A DNA stretch of 64,000 nucleotides from Phycisphaerales bacterium (GTDB lineage: Bacteria; Planctomycetota; Phycisphaerae; UBA1845): assembly GCA_020639115.1 (NCBI GenBank), contig JACKHG010000010.1:101023-165022 (forward strand). The letters run 5' to 3'. Made by a program: the position numbers and the translations under genes. This document shows, one piece after another, positions 49,991-59,900 of the stretch (its first letter is position 1; every line of letters starts with the position of its first letter). Under the pieces are notes generated by a model. It ran no database searches and had not been told where the DNA came from. It worked only from the letters and a program-made list of their open reading frames with translations.

Positions 49991-50246
49991 GTCCACTCTC
50001 CTTAACGCAATCCCCGACACGCGCAAACCCGCCAACGCGACCGGCCACTCCATCGGGACTGTTGCACCATGTGATGCACGGCGTCGGCGAATTCTTCCCA
50101 ACGCCCGCCACGCCGTTCCGCCCACCACGAAATCCGCGCCGGACCTTCCACCCGGGCTCCGAACTGTCCGCCGCCGCCGGACTGATGTATCCTGTCCTCC
50201 CGGGTTTTGCACGTGTCATCTGCCGAAAGACAGGATCGTCGCCCGC

Positions 50247-50810
50247 ATGCATGACGCCGAGCTCATCGAACGCTGCCGCCAGGGCGACCGCCGCGCCCAG
50301 CGCGAGCTCTACACGCGCACCGCGCCGCGCATCCATCGCCTGCTCCTGCGCATGACCCGCAACGCCGACGACGCCGCCGAACTCACCCAGCAGACCTATC
50401 TGCTGGCGTTCTCGCGCATCAGCCAGTTCCACGGCCGATCCGCCCTCGCCACCTGGGTCTACCGCATCGCCGTCACCGAGGGCCTCCAGTGGCTCCGCCG
50501 CAACCGCCAGCCCGCGACGCCGCGGCCCAGCGAGTTCCTGGACCAGTCAGCCGCGTCCCCGGCCCCCGACGCCGATCTCAAACTCGATATGGAGGATGCT
50601 ATGGCCCGGCTCGATCCTGTCGACCGCGTCATGCTGCTGCTGCGCTACGCCGCGGGCGAAGACTACCGGGCCATCGCCGAAATCGTGAATTGTGCCGAGG
50701 GCACCGTCGCCTCCCGCCTGCACCGCGCCCGCCAGCGACTGCGGGCGATTTACCAGCCCGAAACCCCCGCGCGGGAAGAAACCACCAGCCCCGCGCATCG
50801 AACAGGATAA
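50247..50810 (+). CDS. ECF RNA polymerase sigma factor
   Basis: 187 residues. Region 2 (DAAELTQQTYLLAFSRISQF, about residues 40-60, with GRSALATWVYRIAV) binds the -10 element and core polymerase. Region 4 (LDPVDRVMLLLRYAAGEDYR and AEGTVASRLHRARQRLR, about 125-170) binds the -35. There is no region 3, as expected for ECF sigmas. It is followed by a zinc-finger anti-sigma gene and lies divergent (256 bp) from the triple-YHS gene, so it may control the metal cluster. That regulation is inference from position. Confidence 0.93.
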   Translation: MHDAELIERCRQGDRRAQRELYTRTAPRIHRLLLRMTRNADDAAELTQQTYLLAFSRISQFHGRSALATWVYRIAVTEGLQWLRRNRQPATPRPSEFLDQSAASPAPDADLKLDMEDAMARLDPVDRVMLLLRYAAGEDYRAIAEIVNCAEGTVASRLHRARQRLRAIYQPETPAREETTSPAHRTG

Positions 50811-50878
50811 GGCGTGCCCTGTACGCCGGAAGGTAGGGCGTGCCGTGCACGCCTGCCGCGCCGCCGGCTGCGGCGTGC

Positions 50879-50932
50879 AGACTGAAGCGAACGGCGAGAC
50901 TGAAACGAACGGCGAGACTGAAACGAACCGAA
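50879..50932. repeat. Three 18-bp tandem repeats before the anti-sigma ATG
   Basis: AGACTGAAACGAACGGCG-type units at 50879-50896, 50897-50914 and 50915-50932 end exactly at the start codon. They replace any recognisable ribosome site. Confidence 0.8.
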
Positions 50933-51793
50933 ATGACCTGCTTCGATCCCGAAATCCTGGGCCGCTACTTCGATGGCGAATTGCCGCCGGCTGAACGCGC
51001 CGACGTCGAGCGCCACGTCGCCGACTGCGCAACGTGCGCGGCGGAACTGGAGCAGCTCGCCGCCCTGCGCACCGCCATCAGCCACACCTCCCCGGAAAGC
51101 GACGCCGCGGCCCTCGAGCCGATCTGGAGCACCGTCGCCGCCAAGCTCGACGAGTCCGCCACGCCGGCTCCGCTGCCCTTCGCACCACCGCGACGCACGT
51201 CCATCCGCCGCTGGGCAGCCGCCGCCAGCCTTGCGCTCTTCCTCGGGCTCGCCGGCGTCGCCGGCGTCTGGATCACCCGCACCCAGCCAGCCCAGGCCTC
51301 GGTGATCGACTTCAGCCGGCTGCTCGACAACGTCAACGCCGACGCCCTCGCCGCCTTCGAGGGCTTCCTCGACCACAACCACGGCGTCGTGATCGACCCC
51401 GACGCCGCGCACCAGGCTGCCCCGCGCCTGGACTTCGAAGTGCCCGCGACCCTCCCCGGCGGCTTCACCCGCCACAAGGTCTACCGCCTGCGCTTCGGCG
51501 ACGCCGACGGCATCGCCGCCACCTACGAGTCCGCCGACGGCGCGTTCCTCGCGACGATCTTTCACCCGCCGGTCCGCAAGGAGCAGTTCGGCACGCACCA
51601 GGACTACCCCTGCGTGATCGGCCAGCACCACGGCCACGCCGTCCAGGTGGGCGCGTGGCGGATGGTCCACCTCACCGACCCCTCAACCTGCCACTGCGTC
51701 CTGGCGCGCACGACGTCCGATGACGCGGTCGCGGAGATTCTCCGCGCGGTCGCGCCGCGCTCCGTCCCTGGCGATGGTCATCATCACGATTGA
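50933..51793 (+). CDS. Zinc-finger anti-sigma factor with His-rich C-terminus
   Basis: 286 residues. The N-terminus is a ZAS zinc finger (HVADCATC: His28-x3-Cys32-x2-Cys35) that masks an ECF sigma. A membrane helix (about 86-106, WAAAASLALFLGLAGVAGVW) is followed by an extracytoplasmic domain with HHGHAVQ and CHC and a tail GDGHHHD. The His/Cys-rich sensor side suggests that metal or a ligand releases the sigma. The start directly follows an 18-bp tandem repeat; an in-frame GTG 31 codons earlier would translate the repeat. It is probably co-transcribed with the sigma gene 122 bp upstream. Confidence 0.88.
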   Translation: MTCFDPEILGRYFDGELPPAERADVERHVADCATCAAELEQLAALRTAISHTSPESDAAALEPIWSTVAAKLDESATPAPLPFAPPRRTSIRRWAAAASLALFLGLAGVAGVWITRTQPAQASVIDFSRLLDNVNADALAAFEGFLDHNHGVVIDPDAAHQAAPRLDFEVPATLPGGFTRHKVYRLRFGDADGIAATYESADGAFLATIFHPPVRKEQFGTHQDYPCVIGQHHGHAVQVGAWRMVHLTDPSTCHCVLARTTSDDAVAEILRAVAPRSVPGDGHHHD

Positions 51794-51842
51794 CCGGCGC
51801 CGCGAGCGCCCGCGTCGCGGCTCCCATCAAGATTTGTAGCTG

Positions 51843-52199
51843 CTACCTCGCGGACGCCGCCGGGCAACCGACGTCGAAGCAGACCTCGATGATGCGCGGC
51901 GCGTCCACGGCATCCGCCGCGAGGCCCAGCGCCCGGCACCACGCCCGCGCCTTCGGCCCGATCAGCGTCCCGTGAAGCGAGAAGCTCCGGTTGTCGCGGG
52001 CGCAGCGGTAGAGGTCGACCTCGACCGCGCCCGGCCGCCGGATGCTGAACATCACCCGCTCGTCGGTACCGGTGAGTTCGTGGCGCCGCAGCACCTCGTA
52101 CAGCGCGGCGGACGCGAGCGCGCTGAGCCCGCGCCCCTCGAAACTGGCCGACGGGCGCGCGCCCGAGCAATCGATTTGAAGCTGACCGGTGGGCACCAT
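51843..52199 (-). CDS. Small conserved-looking protein, unknown function
   Basis: 118 residues. The start at MVPTGQLQIDCSG is chosen because GGAGG lies 8 bases upstream; an earlier ATG is unsupported. The product is soluble-looking, with a helix GLSALASAALYEVLRRHEL, strands around RVMFSIRRPGAVEVDLYRC and an ending PRIIEVCFDVGC. There are five cysteines. No family is recognised. It is convergent with the anti-sigma gene (50-bp gap) and reads away from the lipoprotein gene at 52526-53707. Confidence 0.7.
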   Translation of the reverse strand: MVPTGQLQIDCSGARPSASFEGRGLSALASAALYEVLRRHELTGTDERVMFSIRRPGAVEVDLYRCARDNRSFSLHGTLIGPKARAWCRALGLAADAVDAPRIIEVCFDVGCPAASAR

Positions 52200-52525
52200 T
52201 CGCGAAACCTCCGTTGCGACGACAGCCTGCACGCCCGTGCGGGCATGCTGGATTTTCCTATCGTGCTTGCCGGGGGTGCAGGCACGTCCACTCGGGGTAT
52301 CGCCATCCTAGCAAATCACCGGCCGCGGCGCAAAGGGCTCGCCCGACATGAATTCCGCGCGTCGCGCCGCGGGTTTTTCCGCAGCGCGTAACGTTCTCAC
52401 TTCAGGGATTCCACCGACGGGTGATAAGCGCGGTCGCGCCGCTGCGGCCTTAAAGCCAGCGCGTACTCCGCGCAGTCCCACCGCAGTTCCGCGGGCAGTG
52501 CAACACGTTCACAGACTTCGCGGAC
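52200..52525. other. Intergenic region, no gene seen
   Basis: 326 bp upstream of the small protein gene and downstream of the lipoprotein gene. Both are leftward. No clear promoter or terminator. Confidence 0.5.
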
Positions 52526-53707
52526 TTACAGGTCCACTTCAAGCGTCCGCTGCGCACCGCTCGTGAGGTTCCGCGCGACGATCCGGCGGTTGGCCACGTC
52601 CAGCCGCACCACCCAGGCCCCGTTGAGCTGTGCGTCGTGAAACGCCGAGCCCGGCGTGAGCACCGTATAGCGGTAATCCATGATGCGGTTGCGCGCCCCG
52701 TCGAACGCCGCGTAGGTCAACCGCCCGCTCACGCCGCCGCGCAGCACCGCGCCCGTCTCCGCGTCGAGCAGCACGCCAGCCGCGCTCACGTCGGCGAGCC
52801 GCACGTGCCGGTTGGTGCCCGCGCCCGCGCTCGCCACGACGTCGTTGAACAACGGGCGCGTCTGCTGCGTGGTCAGGTCATACGCCCGGACGTGTTCGGT
52901 GAAGCTGCCCCCCACGAACTCGTGCCAGAGCACCTCGCCCTCGTGCAGGAAGACCGTCCCGCCGTCCCCGGTGACCCGCCGGTTGGTCGCCACGGTGAAC
53001 CGCGCCCCCGTGGTGAAATCCATCACGTACAGGTCCGCGCCCAGCTCCAGGCTGCGGATGTTCACCGTCCCGCTCGGCTGGGTGTGGTAGGCCAGCCGCT
53101 CACCCGCCACGTCGAACGCCGGGTAGGGCCAGTCGGTCGCCACCGCCTGCACCTCGCCGCTGGCGATGTCGATCCACACGATCGACGTCGCGATCGCGTC
53201 GTCATTGCTGGCGACGTGCAGCAGCGCGGCGTGCCCGTCACGCACGCGCGGTTCCGCCGGCGGCGACTGCCTGAAGTCGTACGCCTCCGCCAGCTTTTGG
53301 GTTTCCCCAGTGGCGAGATCGAGCACGACGACCCCCGTGCCCGCCCGGTCCGGCCAGACCGCGTACTGCCCGTCGCACGCGACGTCGTCGCCGAACAGCG
53401 GATTGAGCAGCTCGATGTCGCTGGCTACCTGCTCGACGCCACCCGTGCCCAGATCGACCACGTACACCGTCCCGCGCACCGGCGCGTCGAGCGCCGCGTT
53501 CGCCGGACTCGTCTGCAGATAGCAGTACCGCTCCGCGTCGCCGCCGACGAGCCGCACCGCCGGCGATTGGATTGCCGCACCCAGCACGTCCACCAGCGCC
53601 TGCAGACCCGCTGTTTCCCCATCCGCCGCGCACCCCGCCAGCACCGGACCGAGCCCCCCCGCCAGCGCCGCGCACACCAACCCCCGCATCCACCCGCGAT
53701 TGCTCAT
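52526..53707 (-). CDS. Lipoprotein with WD40/PD40-like beta-propeller
   Basis: 393 residues. MSNRGWMRGLVCAALAGGLG leads to a lipobox ending LAGC, so it is membrane-anchored and exported. The body repeats blades such as RGTVYVVDLGTGGVEQVASD, TGVVVLDLATGETQKLAE, SIVWIDIASGEVQAVATDW and LYVMDFTTGARFTVATN, the pattern of TolB-like/PD40 beta-propellers. Such propellers usually mediate protein contacts. GGGAGG lies 7 bases before the ATG. Its partner is unknown. It lies downstream of the tandem duplication at 53846-53900. Confidence 0.85.
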   Translation of the reverse strand: MSNRGWMRGLVCAALAGGLGPVLAGCAADGETAGLQALVDVLGAAIQSPAVRLVGGDAERYCYLQTSPANAALDAPVRGTVYVVDLGTGGVEQVASDIELLNPLFGDDVACDGQYAVWPDRAGTGVVVLDLATGETQKLAEAYDFRQSPPAEPRVRDGHAALLHVASNDDAIATSIVWIDIASGEVQAVATDWPYPAFDVAGERLAYHTQPSGTVNIRSLELGADLYVMDFTTGARFTVATNRRVTGDGGTVFLHEGEVLWHEFVGGSFTEHVRAYDLTTQQTRPLFNDVVASAGAGTNRHVRLADVSAAGVLLDAETGAVLRGGVSGRLTYAAFDGARNRIMDYRYTVLTPGSAFHDAQLNGAWVVRLDVANRRIVARNLTSGAQRTLEVDL

Positions 53708-53845
53708 GACCCGCCTCCCGACGTGTCCGCCTTTGACCTGCGACCCCGGTGCCACGCGCGCCGGCGTCGCCCGTCGTCAGCCCGCTGATCCGCCGCCATT
53801 CTACCGTTGCCAAAATGTCCAATCGATAACCCGCCGCTCGTCAAC

Positions 53846-53900
53846 GTGTGCCACCGCTCTTGAGCAGTGCCGGGGTGTGCCACCGCTCTTGAGCAGTGCC
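53846..53900. repeat. Two perfect 26-bp direct repeats
   Basis: Copies 53846-53871 and 53875-53900 both read GTGTGCCACCGCTCTTGAGC plus AGTGCC and are separated by 3 bp. A similar but diverged string occurs at 15230-15256 (GTGTGCCACTGCGCTCGAGC). Confidence 0.8.
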
Positions 53901-53968
53901 CGAACTCTCCACCGTTGAACCCCCACTGCACGATGTGGGTATTCACCCCGGCCTGGAGCAAGCTCCAT

Positions 53969-54994
53969 TCAAGTGTGGCGCGCGTGCCCCAGCATCGCCG
54001 CGTACGCCGCCAGACCCAGCGGCGCGACCGGCGTCACCGCCGCCGACCGCCCCAGCGCATCCCCCTCCGCCGCCCGCAGGAACACGCGAACATCCTCCGC
54101 GAACCCCGGCGCCGCGACCTCGACCGCGTCACCACCCGCGGCGACCTCCGCGCCCAGATGCCGGCCGAACGCCGGCTGATCCACCTCGAGCCGCGATCCA
54201 CCACTAGCGCCGTCCGCCGGCGGGTCGACCCGCACCGCCGGCAAACTCACGACGAACAGCTCCGCCTCACCCGCGGCGCTCGGCGTCTCCCGCCAGCCCG
54301 CGAACTCCCCGTACGGCAGGTGCAGGTGCCGGCTGCACCCGACCGGTGCCCGGCCCGCACCAGCCACCCGCACGACGTCCTCGACGCGTCCCGTCCGCCG
54401 CAACTGGTCAACCGCGTGCACCACGTCCGCGTACGGGCTTCCGCAACAGACCAGCGCGACCGCGTGCAGTCGCAGGCCGGCCTGCGCGTCGATCGGGCAG
54501 TCTTCATCCGTCTCCACCGCCCACCGGGCATGCCCAGCCACCAGCGCGACCGGTGCCCGCACCCGCAGCGGCTCCTCGGCCCACCAGTCCCCCTCCTCCG
54601 ACGCCGGGTTCCCGCGGATCAGCCCCCGCACGACCGGCGCCAGGACCACCATCCGGTACACCGCACCCGGCAACCACCCGTCGGCACTCCCCCGGTTCCC
54701 CAAGTACGCCAGCAGCGGCACCCGCGCATAATCCGGATGGGCCATGGCCAGCAGCGCCCCGTCGATCAGCGCATAGGCCAACGCTTCCGGTCCGTCCGTC
54801 CCCACCGAACCGGCCAGCCCCTCCGAACAGTCCAACACCTCCGGACAACCCGGCGCCCGCGCCAGCCGCTCCACCAGCTTCGAGCACCGCACCGGCGTTT
54901 CCCCGTCCCAAAGCGCCCGCACCAGCGCTCGCTGCACGCGCGTCAACCCATCCGTGCCCAACGCCGCATCGATCGGCAAATATCCATCGGCCAT
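53969..54994 (-). CDS. Protein of unknown function (first of three orphan genes by position)
   Basis: 341 residues, soluble-looking. GGGAGG lies 6 bases before the ATG. The product opens MADGYLPIDAALGTDGLTRV and includes LARAPGCPEVLDCSEGLAG, HPDYARVPLLAYLGNRGSAD and HARWAVETDEDCPIDAQAG, and ends in Ala/Gly-rich sequence. No catalytic motif, signal peptide or membrane helix was found. It is the last gene of a three-gene leftward unit (39 bp from the gene upstream). The family is not recognised. Confidence 0.75.
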   Translation of the reverse strand: MADGYLPIDAALGTDGLTRVQRALVRALWDGETPVRCSKLVERLARAPGCPEVLDCSEGLAGSVGTDGPEALAYALIDGALLAMAHPDYARVPLLAYLGNRGSADGWLPGAVYRMVVLAPVVRGLIRGNPASEEGDWWAEEPLRVRAPVALVAGHARWAVETDEDCPIDAQAGLRLHAVALVCCGSPYADVVHAVDQLRRTGRVEDVVRVAGAGRAPVGCSRHLHLPYGEFAGWRETPSAAGEAELFVVSLPAVRVDPPADGASGGSRLEVDQPAFGRHLGAEVAAGGDAVEVAAPGFAEDVRVFLRAAEGDALGRSAAVTPVAPLGLAAYAAMLGHARHT

Positions 54995-55033
54995 GGTGCA
55001 CCTCCCGAACGGAGCCCCGCCCGGTGCCGCGGA

Positions 55034-55738
55034 TCACCCATCCGCGTCGTCCTCTACGCCGATCCCGCGGCGCGGCGCCACGCGCTCGGCATCCGCCAGC
55101 GCCAGCGTGATCAGCGCGGCGATATCCAACTCACCGGATTCGGCTGCCTTGTCGTGCAGCCCTGCAGCCTCGGCGGAAGCATCGACATCAGCATGACCCG
55201 CGCCCGCCGCATCCGCCAGTGCCGCGCGGCACGCCGCGCGCAGCGTCTGCGCGGGCTCGCGCAGGTCTTCGAGCCCGCGCTGCGCTTCCTCTGGAATCCG
55301 AAAGGTCATGTGCAGCAGGTCGCGCAGCACTGTGACCGGCTGATCGTGCGCCACGGCCCGGCGTACGCCGTCGCGAATCACGCGGGCCGCCTCCGTGAAC
55401 GCGCCTGCCAGCGTCAGCGCGTGCACTTCCGCCGAGATGAACTCGTAGTGCAGCCACTCCTCCGGTGCCGTGATCCCCTGCCCCTCGAGCGCGTGCGCCC
55501 GAGCGACGGCCCACTCCTCCCGACAAATCGCCATGTCGCCGCGCAGCATCAGCACGGAGAGCTGCACGCGCCGCGCCCGTTCCGCGGTCTGCGTCCGCCC
55601 CGCGCGCTCCAGGCAGTCGATATACAACCGCGCCGGCCCGTACCGCTCCGCATCGATTCCTTCCGTAATCGCGCCGGCCAGCAGATCGATCAATCGCGCC
55701 TCGAATTCGCTGAGTTCGTCCGAATTTTCCAAGGACAT
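55034..55738 (-). CDS. Helical-repeat protein of unknown function
   Basis: 234 residues, nearly all alpha-helical (MSLENSDELSEFEARLIDLL, RLYIDCLERAGRTQTAERAR, HALTLAGAFTEAARVIRDGV and DLLHMTFRIPEEAQRGLEDL). The layout resembles TPR- or HEAT-like helical repeats used as binding scaffolds, but no consensus TPR is present. It is the middle of three leftward orphan genes (18 bp after the first and 39 bp before the last). The family is not recognised. Confidence 0.72.
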   Translation of the reverse strand: MSLENSDELSEFEARLIDLLAGAITEGIDAERYGPARLYIDCLERAGRTQTAERARRVQLSVLMLRGDMAICREEWAVARAHALEGQGITAPEEWLHYEFISAEVHALTLAGAFTEAARVIRDGVRRAVAHDQPVTVLRDLLHMTFRIPEEAQRGLEDLREPAQTLRAACRAALADAAGAGHADVDASAEAAGLHDKAAESGELDIAALITLALADAERVAPRRGIGVEDDADG

Positions 55739-55756
55739 GCCTCCCGCGTGACTGCT

Positions 55757-56140
55757 TTAGTACAGCAGCCCGCCATCGTACTGCGCTGCCAGCGCGAGAA
55801 ACTCCGCGGGCGGCTCGTAGGTCACCTCCCCGCGCCACTCAGCCGGCACGCCGGCCATAAATTCCGCGAGCAGCCAAGCGATGAGCGGCGAAATATCCGC
55901 GCCCAACCTGTGGACGTACTGCGCAATTCCCCAATTGATGAAGCTGATATCGTTCTCCGTGTACTCCGCCGTCAGGATCGAGTGCGGTATGCGGTGAATC
56001 AGGTTCAGGTGCTCAAAACACTGATGAAACAACCGGCCGTGCCGCAGTCGGAACAGCCCCGAACGCGACTGCGGGCCACGTACACGGCAAATGAGAACGT
56101 GCATCAGTTCTGCCAGGATTTTCTGCTTGCGACTCGGCAT
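55757..56140 (-). CDS. Small protein of unknown function
   Basis: 127 residues. The start at MPSRKQKILAELMHV is chosen because the ATG gives a sensible N-terminus; a longer frame 15 codons earlier lacks a ribosome site. The product has ENDISFINWGIAQYVHRLG and PLIAWLLAEFMAGVPAEWRG and is soluble or weakly amphipathic. First gene of the leftward orphan unit. No family recognised. Confidence 0.65.
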   Translation of the reverse strand: MPSRKQKILAELMHVLICRVRGPQSRSGLFRLRHGRLFHQCFEHLNLIHRIPHSILTAEYTENDISFINWGIAQYVHRLGADISPLIAWLLAEFMAGVPAEWRGEVTYEPPAEFLALAAQYDGGLLY

Positions 56141-56978
56141 GGTAGGGCGCTCCGCGCAGTCAATTCGGCCGACCGCGGCCTCCAACTGCCACAGTGCCTA
56201 TCCTGGACCGTACAGGTGCAAGATGGCGGCAATCCTACCCTTAATCCCTTAATCCCTTAATCCCTCAATCCCTCAATCCCTGACCTTCCCCCGACTGCCC
56301 CGCCCGCACGCCCCATGCTTTACTCCGGAATGCACCCCCATGTCCATTCTCTGCGCCGCAGCACCGATGCTCCTCGCCGCGTGCGCCGCTGGGGCGGGCC
56401 CTCAGAACCCCGGCAGCCATGCCGGGGCCCAGGCCGCACGAGCCGATTGACGCCCGCCAGCCGCCCGGATGCTACCCCGTCGACCTTCCGGTCTATTCCC
56501 CATTCTGCACGCTTACCCGGCATTGTGAGTCTCGCCGCTCTCGGACTGTAAGCGTCTATCAAACATGCAGTTATTAGCGACACTGATACCCTCTCAAGCC
56601 AACCCGGGAGGAGCACCACGCAAGAAAACTGCGATGCACCCCCTTGAACCGCGACCGGCGGATGCGTAATTTTCGCATTCGGCGAACTTGGCATTTCTCA
56701 TATCGCCCGGTTGGCCGCCAGTGGAACGGACGCCATGTCTGTCTCGACTTGTCCAATTCGCAGCCTTTCGCGACCTCAGCGTCACCCATCCACCCGTAGT
56801 GCCAAGTGCGGGCAGCCGGGCGCTGGCGAGGTACACCGAGCTCAATATCCCAGCCGCCAAGGCCTGCACCTCCGCAACGGGCGGCAGTTCATCAAGCGAA
56901 CACTCCGGGCCTCGTCGGCCCAGCGTCACGTATTGCTCTCATTTCCAACACGCGGTCCACAGCGTAAGGAACGAGCAC
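56141..56978. other. Divergent intergenic region, no gene seen
   Basis: 838 bp between the leftward orphan genes and the RHS exoprotein gene. It holds an 8-bp microsatellite (56239-56278). No reading frame of convincing composition was found. Confidence 0.5.
56239..56278. repeat. 8-bp microsatellite
   Basis: Five units of CCTTAATC/CCTCAATC lie in tandem from 56239 to 56278, 99 bp upstream of the orphan unit's first gene. Confidence 0.85.
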
Positions 56979-59900
56979 ATGTCACCACATCAGCAGACGC
57001 CAACGCTCCGCCGTATCCTCTCTCTGGTTGACTCGGACCGAAGTACCGCCGTACTTGTCGCCGCGATAACGACCATCCTGAGCGCAGCACTTCTCCCGCC
57101 GCAGGTCCATGCGGACGACCCCTGCTGGCTCGATCCGTGCGCGCCGGGCTGCCCCACCGGGCACCCCTGCTGCTCCGACCCGCCCGATGCGTGCTGCGGA
57201 AGCCCTGATTTGTGTTCGCTCGGGCTCCAACCGGTCGCCCCACAGGAGTCGGCTTGTCGGGGAAGTCAGGGCGGACTCTCCGGCCCCGACTGGGCGCTTC
57301 GACTGGATCTGCCTTACGCGCCGCCCGAAATGCCCCCGCGCAAGATCGACCCGATCCAAGGGTCGTATCCGATGGTTCCCGCGCATGGACGAGTGGCCGG
57401 TACGCCCAATCCGCATCTCGAACGCCCCATGCAAAGCGACATGATCGACTTGGTGTTCGGTCGGCCGCTTGTACAGGAAATCGACTTCGAATTGCCCTTC
57501 GGAGGGGCTGTATTCCGCCACGTGCGCACGTTCTCGCGCCAGGTCCAGCGGAGCTACGAGCCCTGGGGCGATATTGGATTCTGGGATTGGAACGGGCACG
57601 GCTGGATGATGGGCGAGGCTCCGATTCTCCTCATCGACGCTCAGGTTGGTCTGTCTGTGGATGGCTCGTTTGACAACATCGTGTCCATCGTCGGCACGGA
57701 CGTCCATACCATGCCCGAGCGCCGCTGTGTGCTCGTGCCGGACGCGCATCATGCCATCCCCTTCATTCTCCAGCAGCATGGCCAGGAGTACGAGTACGTT
57801 GCCCCATCCTGGTTCGACGCGACCTTCGAGCATGACGGCGTCGTAGGGTCGAATGGATTCGAGTCGGCTCCGACCTACATCGATGTCTGGCTGAGCCGCC
57901 AACGGATACGCTACCGTTTCACGCCCCATTTCAATGAGGATCTGAATCCCGTCCCGACCGAGCATGCGCCGCCACCGACTGGTCGCGGAGCGCCATATTA
58001 CGGACTCCTCGCGTACATCGAAGATCGCGCCGGAAATCGTATTCAGCCCGAATACTGCGGCTTTCACGAGTACGAAACGGGATGCTCCCTTTTCGGCGAA
58101 GAGATTTATCAAACGTGCAATCAGAAGGGACAACTCAAATCGGTCCGGTTGATACCCGCCGGTTCAAGCGACCCCGAATGGACCTTGATCTACTACTTTC
58201 AGAATCTTCAATGTTCGGAGGACGATTGCCCGCCCCAGGAGACCGCGCACTTCCGCCACCACCTGCGCTCCGTCTTCGTCTACGAGGGTGACGTAACGGA
58301 CGCCGATGGACTGGACTGTCTCACGCTCCCACTGGATACGTTCTGCAATACCAACGCGCTCTCCGGATGGGATCATCCGCCTTACCTCGGCATCCCGGAT
58401 AACTGGGTCATCCAAGCCGAGTACACCTATAGCGAGGACTTCGTGGCACCTCCCTTTATCGCCTGGGACGTGAGTCCGACGAACCCGGGTAGTAACACCC
58501 GCCAACGCGGATCATTGATTCGAACAGTAGTACGGCGGCGCGCCGAAGTGGGCGATGTCCCCAGCGAGCAGACGACATTGTACCGGTATTCGGAGTGGCC
58601 GGGCGCCGGAGGACCCGCATCACACGTTCCAGGCCTGAAGGCGATATATTCGCCGGCGGCCGTCGACCGGATGATCGAGGCGGCGCGCACGGTCCCCTGC
58701 GATGGCGGCTCCTATTGCGCCAATTATGTGGATGCCGATGTGAACTACCTCATCGGTCTCAATGACTATTACTACATCCGAACAGCAGATCCAGCGACGG
58801 GCGCAATGACCAATATTCCCGTCGAGGACTTTGCGACGCACTATTTTGAGTACGTGCTTCCAACGGATTTCCAGCGGAGGCCTTTGTTCCGCGATCTCGC
58901 AAGCGCCTATGGCCTCGGGGGAACCGACGGAACCATCAATGATCGTTACACGAATGCCTACACCGATGCACCAGTGCAGCTATACCGAGCGCGAACCGGC
59001 AATCCCTCCTACGATGGCGACTACTACTTCTACTTCATGCGTCTCGCGGTTGACACGATCGACCTCGAAGCTGGAGAGGAATACTGCTCAAACCCGTTGA
59101 GAGCCGACAACACCTCGTGGGACGCGCACGTGCCCTACTACGTGGCGCCGTACGGCCTCTACCCGACTTGCGGCGCACACATTCCACGTGCGGATCGCGT
59201 GCGGCACGTGGCCGTTGTCGATCGCGTCGAGCCATCGACGAAGCCTCTCTGGGAGCTTGCCAGCGGTTCGAAGGAGTACTCCGGCCTCCTCAGCCGGCGC
59301 GTCGTGGAAATGAACGCTGCCAGCTTCGTCCTGCGCGAACGCGAATTCGACTACGAAGAATCGAACGGTGCGCTCCTCGAGCAGCACGGCTACGCCGCGC
59401 AACGACGCTACAACGCCAAGGGCCAGCTCATCGAGATCCGTTCGGAAGGCTGGGGCTCCGAGGAAAATATCGGCCACGAGGACACCGACGGGCTGATCCA
59501 CTTCTTCGAATACGGAGCCTGCGGCCAGGCGGAACCGGGCGGCCCGACCAATCCCCGACTTGCGTTTCTCTACTCGTCGTGGAGGCCCGGCGAGCCCAAG
59601 GAACTGGCCTGCACCGGCCTCATGCTCGGAACCAACGGCGCCCGGTGGTACACCGCCAAGTACGAGCACGGCATTCCCGCCCAGCCGGAACTCGTCACCC
59701 GGGAGTTTCACTTCCGAACGCCCGTGGACAGCGCCGGCATCGATTCGCCCGCACCGTCGGGCCATCACGTCATCAAGCGCATCCACGACTACGCCGGCGG
59801 CGACCCCGCCCACGACGAAGTCCGCTACGTCGTCGAGATGATCGATACAGGGCAGGAGGCCCCGGGCTCAGCCGGCGACCACATCTGGAGCCTGAAGCGC

